Assembly: GCA_934045905.1 (NCBI GenBank)
Contig: OW203769.1
Coordinates: 23,343,705 to 23,407,704 of the forward strand
Source: Leuctra nigra
Taxonomy: Eukaryota > Arthropoda > Insecta > Plecoptera > Leuctridae
DNA length: 64,000 bases
Reading direction: 5' to 3'
Position numbers and translations under genes: made by a program. Shown here piece by piece: positions 46,641 through 57,865 of the stretch. Position 1 is the first letter of the stretch. Every line of letters begins with the position of its first letter. A model generated the notes under the pieces. It was not told the origin of the DNA, searched no databases, and saw nothing but the letters and a program-made list of their open reading frames with translations.

Positions 46641-47627
46641 ATCAAGGTCATCCTGCAAATTATTTGTGTAAGTGTATTGTAAATGTTGCCATATCTTTTT
46701 GTTCTGTTATCTTTGTAAGATATCAATCAATAAGTGCATAAGTCATATATATGGCTTATTATTCATAAATATATTTCATCTCGCTTATCATCTCGCACGA
46801 AACTTTTATTTTTTAGACGACAGTAAAGATCAGGTTAACAGTACAGACGTATAAATCTTCCCATGTAGACAAGAGTGATTTGGAATTGCCGCGCGATCTA
46901 GATATGTCGGGAAGGAGTCACTGATGAAGATTCTGTGGTAATACGACGTTGGACAACCATGCGAATAATAACAGAAATGTTTTCTCGGCAGAAATATGTA
47001 GAAATGGCGGTACAACGTATTACCACCACACGAAGTGCCTATGCGATGATTGCGGCCTATTTGCCTTGAGAGAGAACTTGATTGATAAACACTTTCATTA
47101 TAAAACGGATACTGCAAACACGTAGTGGATAACTTGGTAATATAGAATGTATAAATAAGATTGCATTTCTATAATAATTAGATTTTATAACTCTTCTCTG
47201 TGTGCTGTTTTTGTCTGTCTGTCTGTGTTTTGGCTTGCACTGTCCAAGATCAAACTGTTCAGCGATCGAACTGAAAGTTCTCACTCACTAATGTCATATA
47301 AGTGCGGCCTGTATATCCAATACGAAGGCTCGCTTATCAACGCGTTACACAGAGCGTTTTCCTAATGTTGATGATTATTATGATGATGTTGATAATGATT
47401 ATGACATTAATACTGTTTACCGCCTTCTCTTAAAAAAATCTACAAATTCAAATCAGCAAATTCATTTGTAAAGGACAGACTGACAGTTCTGTTAGTAGCT
47501 CTTCTTATCACAAACCTGGTGCTGCAGTTTGTCAAATTAGTTTACAATTTGCACATGCATCTAAGGCATCTAAGGGATTAATTAGTTAACAATTTGCACA
47601 TCTAAACTAACTAAGTTAACTAACTGA

Positions 47628-48110
47628 AAGGTCGGCAACCTGCGGCTCCGGAGCTGCATGCGGCACCTTGGAGGTTCTTGAATGGGTCTTTATAATTTAA
47701 ATACAAATCTGGAATCGAAAAATTTGAAAATTCGAAAAAGACGCACTGTAGGGCAACAATTGGAAGGTTATTTCATAGAGGTTTGATTCAGTTTGTTCAT
47801 TTTAGAGTCCCAGAATCACTTTAAAATTTTTGAAATCCTAAAAAAGCGCTCTGCGGGGCAACAAATGGAAGGTGGTTTGTTTAAATTTGTTCGTTTTAGA
47901 GTCCCTGAATTACTTTTAAATTGTTGACATTCTAAAAAAACGCCCTGCGGGGAAACAACAAAATATGCTTTGTCAAAATTTGAAAATAAACTAGTAATTC
48001 AATTTATTATTTTCGATTATTTTCGATTGCCTCAACTGCGGCACCCATTATTATCTTATTTATAAATTTTTGGAAAATTGGCTCCGCCAAAATAAGGTTG
48101 CCAACTCCTT
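47628..48110 (+). mobile_element. hAT-like non-autonomous element
   Basis: The left end GGTCGGCAACCTGCGGCTCC matches the familiar hAT-type terminus, and the right end (CCAAAATAAGGTTGCCAACT) is a diverged inverted version. The interior (47735-47955) has about three approximately 108-bp units with GCCCTGCGGGGCAACAA and TTTTAGAGTCCCTGAAT, also found at 2866-3000. It ends about 35 bases before the splice acceptor of the last NALF-like exon. Confidence 0.6.
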
Positions 48111-48144
48111 GGTCACATTTTAATTGTATCCTTGTATGTTTCAG

Positions 48145-48575
48145 ATCCCAATATCCCCGAGACTGGCGAGCAACTCGCCAAGTCTTCATACGGTTATGCC
48201 GGCTGTTGTTATACTCATTGTGGGGCGCACGGTGTATGTGCTACTCAACAATGCCACCTAAAAAATCACACGCACATTGTACCACAGTGTTCCTCGTTGT
48301 CAACGCAAACCAATACAGCACCAGCAGTCGATCCAAGTGGGCGAACTGTTTTATCGGCATGTGCAATCACTAACACTGGCCAAGTGGTGCAGGCGACACT
48401 AGCGACATCTAGTGCAAGTGGAACTAGTCGAGTCTTATTAGGAAATAATAATTGTTGGATAATAAAACTATTACAGTTTTATGTAGTTACTACAAACATT
48501 ATGAATTTGTTGTTATATATATTATTCAGTTTAGATAAAGGATTTGAGAGAATATATGTTTTTGGGTATACATAG
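48145..48575 (+). CDS. NALF/FAM155 (NLF-1)-like protein, last exon
   Basis: It starts after TTTCAG at 48144 and completes the split Asp codon: D-PNIPETGEQLAKSSYGYAG, then CCYTHCGAHGVC, a Thr/Ser-rich stretch, then a C-terminal hydrophobic segment (KLLQFYVVTTNIMNLLLYIL) before TAG at 48573-48575. The CCxxHC cluster continues the cysteine-rich domain, and a C-terminal hydrophobic span agrees with the membrane anchor of the family. NHT is a possible N-glycosylation site. About 205 residues are encoded by the two exons, so an N-terminal part remains outside or unrecognised. Confidence in the far C-terminus is lower, because an unseen donor could splice it differently. Confidence 0.75.
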
Positions 48576-51500
48576 TGAGAAACGTTTCTTAAATGAAATA
48601 CTGGTTTGTTATTTTTTTTAATTGTGATCATAATTCAATTTGGAATTTGCGTCACTCAAATTTTCAATCAAAATAATTATTATGATGATATTGTTGATCG
48701 GGCTCTCCTATTAATCTTTTGTATGTTATGCCATTGTTGCCTTTTATGGGTTGCATTTGGACAGATGACTGACTATCTACCTTTCTTGCACTTTCTCTAT
48801 TTCGCTATCTCTTTCTCACGAATGTAAACCTCTTCGCGCCATCTTTCTTAGCACCATTCCACCCCCACCCCCCTACATTCACCCCCACCCCTCAAGTAGA
48901 ACGAAGCAAAGAAATAGCTTCAAGAGTACTAAAGACATCGACCACATCACCTCAGATATTCAATTTCATCTAAAAAAAAAAAACACTGTAAATAATTATA
49001 ATATGTAGCCTGTAATAGTTATTATCAAATATAAAAGGTATAATAATGGTTATAAGAACAATGTGTTAGAATGGTACAAAGTAATTTTTTGAGAAGTTGA
49101 AAATAATTGACTGAAAAAATACAAAAATCAAATTAACGATGTAATTTTGAGTGACGTTAAATTTTAATTGATTTTATGAAAAAACGATTTTTTATAGAGA
49201 ATTAAAAAACGAGCTGATCTGTAAACCATTTATTTGTAAAAACTTAATTAATAAGTCAAAACGTTAACAAATAAAAATACGTTTTATAAAAAAGGAATAA
49301 CCCTAATAGAAGAATGAAATAATAGAACATTTGCTGTGCGAACGCGTAATAACGTTAAATTAATAACAAAATGTGCGTCTTTTAATCCCAAAAAACCGTG
49401 CAATTAAATAACTTTAATAAAAAAACATAATTAAGTAGTCTTTGCCCTTCGAACCAAAAAATACGGTCATTTAGATGTAGAATGAAAAACTCTCAGAAAT
49501 CTAAAAAAAACTGTTATTGAAAAGGAAACCATATCAGAGACAACCTATCTTCTGCTGACTTTTTGTCGACGATTCAATCCAGTAACTATAATATGTAGCA
49601 TCATCTACAAACCAGATTTCAAAATAAATGCAACCCGTGTAACCAAATACAATAAAAAAGATGAATTTAAATTAAAAACTCAAGGTTTATAAATTATACT
49701 TTTGTTCATAATTTTCGTATGAATTTATTTTTTTTTAAACACTCATACATTTTTTTAGTTTAGTATTTCAAACAATTAAACAAAACATTATTTCAGTCAC
49801 AATAAAAATTATTGATTAATTGATTGTTTTAAATATTAAGCACGGTCGTTAATTTAATAAATATGATATTGATAAATTATATTATCTAAATTTGTAATTC
49901 CACCACTGGCGTAATAATAGGACTTTCAAGCATATAATCCAGCAAAGTAGAATTAACGTTATCTAAATTAAAACAAGATTTCTGTCTGACATTGTTTAGA
50001 GAAACGCAGCGTAGGTCACAAAATAAGGGCATCACATCCAATAGCAGATATCATAATAAATCAAAGAGGCAGCAGGATGGATATTAGACATTTTAGTAAA
50101 ACAAAATAACAATTTTTGTAATAGAAATCATTCTAAGAAAGTAACTTTTACTCAAGTCCATAAAATTTCGATTGATTCAAAGAAAACCCATTTACCAGCC
50201 AATTGTTTGCAACATAATGCGTTACCAAGTAGTTCAAAAATGCCCGTAAAGAAAATATTAATTTTTTGTATCCCAGAAAGCAAGCTCCATTTGGCAAGAG
50301 TGTTTATGTAAACAAAAAACTAGTTTTAGATTAAATACAATTTTTATAAGAAAACAAAAACCAAACAGAAATAATTAACCTTATATTGAGATATTTGAAA
50401 GTTGAACAGATATTTTATTGCCACGTTCAGTGGTCTGAGAAAATTGATTCCATTCAAGTATCGAAGCTACATTTATCACTGCCGTCTGTTTATTTCTACT
50501 CCCCAAGACTAAAAAATCGCAAAGAAAGTCAAATAACCAAACCAACATGAAATACGCTAGTGTGCTTGCTCAACACTTGCTGGAGAAAATATATAGGTTA
50601 TATATCCTCGTTCTCACGGAAAAAATATACTTGGTTCATATCCAGATTCCTCAATTTCTATTTCCTCTTATTTGAAATAGCTTCTTCAGGATTTCTCTTT
50701 TGAAAGTGCTGACATGTCAAATAAAATTAAACTCATCACTAAAAAAAGAGATGAAGATGTGCTAAAAAAAAGTGTGTGTACCTACACTTTTAACATGTTG
50801 ATGAATGGGAGTACAATCCAAAACTTGTTCTGATTTCTTGGTATTCAGAAACATAAAACGAATAATTCTTACTGTTATTTTAGAAATCAAACAATGCTTT
50901 GGGTTGTCAGTGCCTTTGACAATATAACTTATTAAAACAAAATATTAAGAACAACAAACAACAACAACAAAAACACAAGTGTAACCTGAGATTATGATTT
51001 AAAAAGGAAATCTGTATAATTTTTCTCTTGATGACATTATACTCAACAACACACACACAATATTATATGTACAAGTTGTTCTGAGTTGTAGTGGTACCAT
51101 ACCTAATAGTTTTAAAGTGTAGTCGTCCAAAAGTGACAAAAATGCTACCCACACCAATCCAATAGGCATCTTGTTGTTGAATTTTGTTGTAAATGTGGAT
51201 GAATCATTGGCATCCCAATTGTTAAAAATATTAAATATATTATTTAAAATAATAACTTTATATCATTTAGTTTATACGTATACAGCTTGTATTTTGTAGA
51301 AGTGTTACACTCATTGTTGACAAATGATATGATTTTTATAAGATGTCTTGAAGATTTTATTTTCAATTGAATTAACTCTTTTTGTCAGTTTTGGACGACT
51401 TAAAAAAGATGGTGGTAGTCCATTTTTTTAATATAAAGCCAGACCAAAACCTCTACACAAGAGACATGGGCTGGAGTAATGTAACCAGCACCAAATACAA

Positions 51501-53690
51501 ATTCAAAGCAATTCACTGTATAATGTATGTATCAGTTTTACAAACGAAAACTGAACAAAAAAATACATATTGTTAATCACCAATATTTCTAGGTCCATTT
51601 ATTGCAGATGTCATTTGGACGATATATGTATGGTTCTTTAGCCTTTGTTGTTTTTTAGAAGATTCACAAATTATTTGAGTTGTACAACGCAGCTGCATTT
51701 TGTAAATACAATTAAGATAATAAAAAAGCTAATGAAACGGTTATTAATAAAAGGTGTTAGTTCCAAATGGAATTATTTTTTGTGTTTTCCATACAAATCA
51801 ACCCAATATCTTTTCTAATGATAACCCAAAAATTGATATTTAATGACAGAAAACATTGTGTATTGAAGATTCATATTTTGCACCATGTAAAATGATTTTT
51901 TTTGGTTTACAACATTTCAGATTTCTCTAAACTACACATACAGGAATCTTTACCTACAAGAATGCATCAATTTCCCACCCGGACAATTCTGACCTTTAAA
52001 GATCTGTATATTATACCAATATCTACCACATGAAAATGAAAGTAAGCAGTGGCGTGCAGAACATATAAAATCGTTGGCGCATTTTCGTCCTGTTATACCC
52101 ACCCACCCCACCCAGGCAATATGCGGTAAAAACAAAATGTGTCCAGCGAGAATGTGCAAAGAAACGAGTGTTTTCGCGGGAAATAAGGGTCTTATAGACC
52201 AGCCCACAGCCCTCTGATAAACACATGCAGGACAGAAAAGTTCACTTTCTAAAAATGTGGTGCAATAAAATGCCGCGCAGCGGATTTTTTTTTTAACCCA
52301 GCCCTCTCAGACATAGAAGTATAATCCATTGATGGAAAACTCATTCCCAATTTTGCTAGAAAGTCCACAATAAAATGCCGCGCAGCGGGTTTCTTAAAAT
52401 CATCACTCTCAGGCAGGTTCATAATGAGCACATGTTATGTGGGGCAGGGGCGAATAGTCCCGGGAAATTTTGTAAATTTAAACTTAATTCGAAGCATATT
52501 GGTGTGTTCTGATGTGTTCAAATCAATAAAAATGTACTCATGAATGAAATGTCTTCCTATTCGAACTGCATTTCCTACATTTATGGAATTATGAATGAAA
52601 ATAAATTGCACTCCCATTAAAATAGGGGCTACTGCCTCCCATAGCGAAACACAGCGTTATTGACATAAACAGTGTTCAAAAATGTAGTAATATGCCATAT
52701 AAGAAAAATAATGCTGCTTGAGTGTGAACGTCTTTGACAGTGGAAGAGGGCTTGTTTAATAAGCGGAAAATTATTATGTCCTAAAGCCAAAGTCACAAAC
52801 GCCGTCCATACCAGTTTGGAATATGTACAATTTGAATAATAATTGAACATGTAATGCATATTTTGCCGAAGGTTCCAATATACTCAGTCACCTCCAGTTT
52901 AGTGTTTAATTCCTTCTAATGAGTGCTTGGCGCCCTATTTTTGATTCACTAGCAACTGACTATAGCAACTGAATATTAGTTCATGAATCTGTTAGTCAGT
53001 TTGTGATCCTCCACCTTACCTACCGCACCACCACCCACCCGGGTCAGGTACCCACCCAACCCCAAAAATTGCTGCGCATTTGCGCCAAATTTACAGAGGT
53101 CGGCAAAGTCAAACTAAAACATCTCGTGAAATCGAAATAACTAAAATAAGTGTGAACATTTCGGAAACCTATGTCACTTTCATAATCAAAATGAATGTAA
53201 GTTTAACTAAATGATGGAAATTCACGGATTTTAAAACAATTATGATGACAAATCCCTTTACGACGTGGATATCTGCGGTGATTGATAAGATTGTTAGTGT
53301 TACGGACTTACCCCAGTTACAAAGTCAGACCATTGACTAGAACATTCCTAGACCTAGAACACTAGGTCAGACTCAGAACATTGCCTCCGCTTGTTATTTG
53401 CTAACACTTTCGACTCTTGTGGGAATTATTTTCTTAAAAGTAAACACCCCTTGGTTTTACTGCATCACCTAAAATATTATTTAAATGTGTTTGTAAAAAA
53501 TTAATTTTACTTCATAACAATTTTTAGATTGGATCCGCAACACACACAATTTTAAATTTATCTATATTGTTTTGATTAAAACAATGTGTAAATTGTCGAA
53601 AAGAATCTTTTAAAATAACAAACCGTAAAATTGGCACATGAAAATTATGTTCCGGTCAAATGAGCTATGGTTTTACTGAAGTTTCTCTTG
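48576..53690. other. 3' flank of the NALF-like gene and AT-rich non-coding DNA
   Basis: The 3' untranslated region must start here; AATAAA-type signals are frequent, so its end cannot be fixed. The frame at 48606-48827 is hydrophobic but unsupported. No exon is recognised. Around 52040-52450 and 53020-53100 are GC-richer patches with the duplicated word AAAATGCCGCGCAGCGG. Confidence 0.45.
52263..52390 (+). repeat. direct repeat, 105-bp spacing
   Basis: AATAAAATGCCGCGCAGCGG occurs at about 52265 and again at about 52370, each followed by a T-rich string and CTCTCAG. Likely a degenerate transposon fragment. Confidence 0.5.
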
Positions 53691-53699
53691 TGATCTGTC

Positions 53700-53870
53700 G
53701 AAGAGGGTAAACCAGCTGAGTGGGTGACCGCCTCCCCCCACCCCGTCCCCTAGGCCCTGGGGTCGGGGTGTCAGAAGGTGGGGGGGGGGGGGGGGGGGGT
53801 ATTCTTCTCGGATCAATAGGGTATAAAGGACGCCCCCCACCCCCTCCCCGTCACTAACATTCCCCCACCT
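53700..53870. repeat. GC-rich low-complexity patch with G20
   Basis: C-rich and G-rich blocks surround an uninterrupted G20 (53780-53799). It is a potential quadruplex/hairpin region. No coding frame. Confidence 0.7.
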
Positions 53871-55031
53871 TCGACATCAACATCTTATCACCTCTATACA
53901 TCTCATTTTAATAGGTTATTAATTAAATTTTTTTAAAGCATTTCTTGACTGGTTTAATAATTATAATTTGGAAGATAATTAATAATTGATAATAATAAAA
54001 TCAAATTGATATTACTACATTTCATTGAGAATGAGCTTTTAAAGATTTGATTATTTTGGGAGTAAATTGACATTTTTAAATTATATTTCATGACATTTTA
54101 ATATGCGTGAGATATTTGTCCCTTATAATAAAATTAGGATTATAAAAACTCTTAAGAAATATACAAAACTATTAAGACTTTTCACAGACTATTTGTATTA
54201 TCAATCAATATTTCTTCCACACTTCTGTGAATTTCTTCAGGTTAAAACTAAAGTAGTTAGCAGCAAAATATCATATAATTTTATTATGTACATTTTAGTT
54301 TGAAATAATCACCGTTAATCATTGGCCACATCCCCGATATTACAGGATATTAGATTACAGGGTGAAGGGGGGGGGGGGGGGGCAAAAAAAAAGGAAACTT
54401 TGGTAAATCACAATTTACGAAGTGGGTCAGAATAACAAAACGAGTCACACTATTTTCTATCCTTACGTAATAGTTGACAAATAAATTTGTATTAGTTAGG
54501 TAGTCCGTAGTACTTGTAAAAGTTGTCCAGTTACTGATTTATTTAAACAAATATATAATATACTGTTTGAGGACGATGATATTTGAACTCCAAAAGTATT
54601 TAAAAATTGGTTTTTCACAATTATTTGTTGTTGAACCTGAAAACTCACGGCAATATAAAAGGTAGTATCAGTCACACCGGGCATTATCTGACCATTTTAT
54701 GATATTTAATTGAGTTCAATCAATTTTCCCTAATAAGTGTATTGTAATTAGTCAGTATACACTTTCATTCGCTGCACCTATGGGAGAAAACGGCTGACTA
54801 TAAAAATTCGGTATTTTCTGTGCACATCCGAAATAATTGCAATTGGTGACTGAAGCACTTTAAAATGTAATGTTATTATTTAATTAGGAAATAAATAAAT
54901 ACTGAAATTAAAATAATTGTCAGTATGTGACTGCATCTAGAATGCAGTGTAAAGACTCCCCCCTCCACAAGGGTAGATACATACATAGATAGTTCGTAGC
55001 AGTCTGCCGTCATAAACTTTACAATCCCTAA
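53871..55031. other. AT-rich non-coding stretch
   Basis: No recognised feature beyond a G16 run followed by A9 at 54367-54391. Confidence 0.5.
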
Positions 55032-55035
55032 TTAA

Positions 55036-55577
55036 GGTGGCGCGATCACTCGAGGCATAGTCTCAGATCTTCATAAATTTTTGTGTACTTATTGATAATC
55101 ATGACATACATAATCCCTGAAAAAATTAAACACTTCTCGTGTCTAGTTTCTGAGATAATTTGAGTTTTCTCCCCCATGTTATCTTATGGCAGCCAAGTAA
55201 GATCGTGTCATTTTTAAGCTAAAATGAAGTTATAATTATTTTGTACCGTCAGATTTTAACAAAAAACTTTTTTTCTGGTAGACATACGGACTTACCATGA
55301 GAAAAAAAATTGAAAACGATACCAACGTGTGCTATTTTAAAAGTTATTGACCAAATTCGAAATGATTTTCCTATACCTCCCATGTTAATGTTTTGTACAT
55401 TCTCAAAAGACATATAAGACATATAATTGAAAACTCATTATTGGGCGGGAGTTGCAAACTACAGGACATTAAATGAGTATTTTATGCTTAAATATAGTTG
55501 AACTGTTGTAAAAGGTATTTTGAAATGGGAATTTCAAAAATAAATAAAAATTTGCTATATCGAGTGATCGCGCCACG
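55036..55577. mobile_element. MITE with TTAA target duplication, 542 bp
   Basis: The terminal repeats (18 bp) are GGTGGCGCGATCACTCGA and CGTGGCGCGATCACTCGA. Both ends are bordered by TTAA (55032-55035, 55578-55581), the piggyBac-type target. The interior has no frame of note. Superfamily is inferred from TTAA only. Confidence 0.7.
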
Positions 55578-56404
55578 TTAAATCGGTAATGATAAATTTA
55601 TTTCATCCAATTATCTATGAGCCGAATTTTACAAATTAAAATGCTTTTTTAATCTTTTTTCAATCATTTATTTTGTGAAGGCAAACATATGAAAATGGTA
55701 AGTATTAAACAATTAGAGTAATAAACCTTTACCAAGAGCTACCCTTAATGTATAGAAGACCCTCCCAAATGATGCTTCTGGAACCCCTTGAAAAAGCGGT
55801 AAAAAGTGTATTGATTATGCACTGACAACAATGGGAAAGGTATCAAGACGTCTGCAGAATAACATTTTTACCTACGTCGTAACTCGTAATCGAACGTTTT
55901 GCTGTAAGAGCAAAAAAGGAGACATGCTAAAAAGAAGAACAATGTGAACAATGTTAATAATAATTATCCTTTGAAGATATGAAAACACTTCCACATTTTA
56001 GGTTTTAATTTAGGTGTATAATTAGAATATAGAATATAAACTAAATAGAATAATACAATATCTAAGTTAGTCAAGTATGATGATGTAATGTAGGTATTGC
56101 ATAGCCATTTGGACTCATTTTAGGCTACGTAAGTAAACTCCAAAACTCATACTAGATCCTATTTAACTTGACAGAATAAAATTAATAAATGAGGAATGCT
56201 GATTGGTCCATAAGTATTTTATTTTAGGACTCCGGGTAGCGAATATTTTCCTGACAAAGACTTCGTAAATAAATCTGAGGAAAAATTAAGTTTAGAAAAA
56301 ATTATGTTGATATATAATAGGTAGACCAACATTTTTCTGTCTAATTTTTTTCTTATAATTTTTTTTTAAATACGTTATATTTGTCATACATTTTATTTTT
56401 TTCT

Positions 56405-56750
56405 AACTTTATCTCAAAAGATATTAACAAATGCTTAAATTGGTCAACACACTAGTTGAGTCTACAGAAAAGAAATCATCAAATTCTGTTCAGTCAATGC
56501 TGAGAAAAAGGTAGATAGGTAATAAGGAAATTGGTGTTTTGAGATAATCGCTGTCAAAAGTTGAGCATCTTGTATTGACACCATAATGCAACAAGATCCG
56601 TGTCAGAGGTACATTCAGAATAAAATTTCCTTTATTCACAATTGTGATGCGATTTTAATGCAATTTGGTTTGTTGTAAAGAAAAAAACAATTCTACAAAA
56701 TAATCATTAATAATCGCAAATCTTAAAAATTAGAAAAAGTACCTCCGGAT
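56405..56750 (-). repeat. dispersed repeat, copy 2
   Basis: Inverted, moderately diverged copy of 45880-46262, lying between a solo MITE end (56228-56276) and further repeat DNA. Confidence 0.65.
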
Positions 56751-57059
56751 CGCGTACCTTAAAATTCCAGTTTTTACAAATTTTCAGTGACATATCTGGT
56801 TGATAAAATGTCTTCAATAACTCTGTGAGTGATTTGGACATCATCAAAGAAGTGTACAATCACTTATCAGTCCAAGAAAATAAGTCCAAAGAAGTGCAGA
56901 ATCAGTCCGACATTAGATGCTTTCATTTCAAAGCGTCTTCAGAAATCATCATCTGCAAACCATCGATAATTTAAGGTAGTACCTTCATTAGACATATAAA
57001 AAAAAAAAAATAATTGAAATTACAAGTTCAGAAAACGTGTTCCTACATTTCAACTATAT

Positions 57060-57420
57060 TTAAGTATAAATGAATCATAAAATGTAATTTAGCAACCCCT
57101 GTCGTATAGCGAGGTTTCAATTTATTACCTTCCGAGAATGAACAAAACTCTAACACAGGAGGTATAGGGAAATCATTTAGTTTTTGGTTGATAACTTTTA
57201 AAATAGCACACGTTGGTATTGTTTTAAATTTTTTCCCTAATAGAATGTCCAACTATCTATCTAGAAATCAGTTTTTTGAAAAAACGTTGAACCTCAGTAA
57301 AATTCAAAATTCAAAACTCAAAAATAGCATGGAAATCGTCATGATTTTAATAGCCCCCATAAGACTACATGTTAAAAATAGGAATTTATAACTACAATAT
57401 CTCAAAATCTAGACACGAGA
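57060..57420 (-). repeat. diverged inverted relative of the interior of the 55.0-55.6 kb MITE
   Basis: GGAGGTATAGGGAAATCATTT, ATAACTTTTAAAATAGCACACG and CCCCATAAGACTACATG match, on the opposite strand, sequence at 55330-55400 and 55165-55190. It shows that the MITE interior belongs to a larger family. The ends are not recognised here. Confidence 0.5.
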
Positions 57421-57456
57421 AGTTTTTCATATTTCACAGTATCGTGTAAATAGTGA

Positions 57457-57865
57457 CCCCATAAAAAACACTTCGTGTAAAAATACCAGCCAAGTCTCTT
57501 CAACTAAAAAAAAATATATGAAATCTAAAAATTCTGCACTGAAAAGTATTGATATCAAAAAATTTGCCAAGTCAAAACTTTATTTGAAAATCAAAAAATA
57601 CTTGGCGCATCGTGTATATAAATAGCTTAGAAGTATTGGCCAGATATAAAATATACATCAAATATACATTTACATATACATATATTATACCTATAATTTC
57701 CTAAAAAATCGATGCGCCAAGTATTTTTTGATTTTCAAATAAAGTTTTGACTTGGCAAATTTTTTGATATCAATACTTTTCAGTGCAGAATTTTTAGATT
57801 TCATATATTTTTTTTTAGTTGAAGAGACTTGGCTGGTATTTTTACACGAAGTGTTTTTTATGGGG
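57457..57865. repeat. 5' hairpin of copy 3
   Basis: Both arms read CACTTCGTG where copies 1 and 2 read CACTCCGTG in both arms, and TTTGCCAAGTC where copy 1 has ATGAGCCAAGTC. Arms match within the copy better than between copies. Confidence 0.9.

Larger units (their letters stand above)
43680..48144 (+). other. 4.5 kb intron of the NALF-like gene, repeat-filled
   Basis: Bounded by GTAAGT and TTTGTATG-TTTCAG style ends (acceptor at 48144). It contains a foldback element (43770-44596), a G15 run (44782-44796), a MITE (45288-45833), a dispersed repeat (45880-46262), a 9-bp AT minisatellite (46462-46640) and a hAT-like element ending about 35 bases before the acceptor. Confidence 0.7.
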
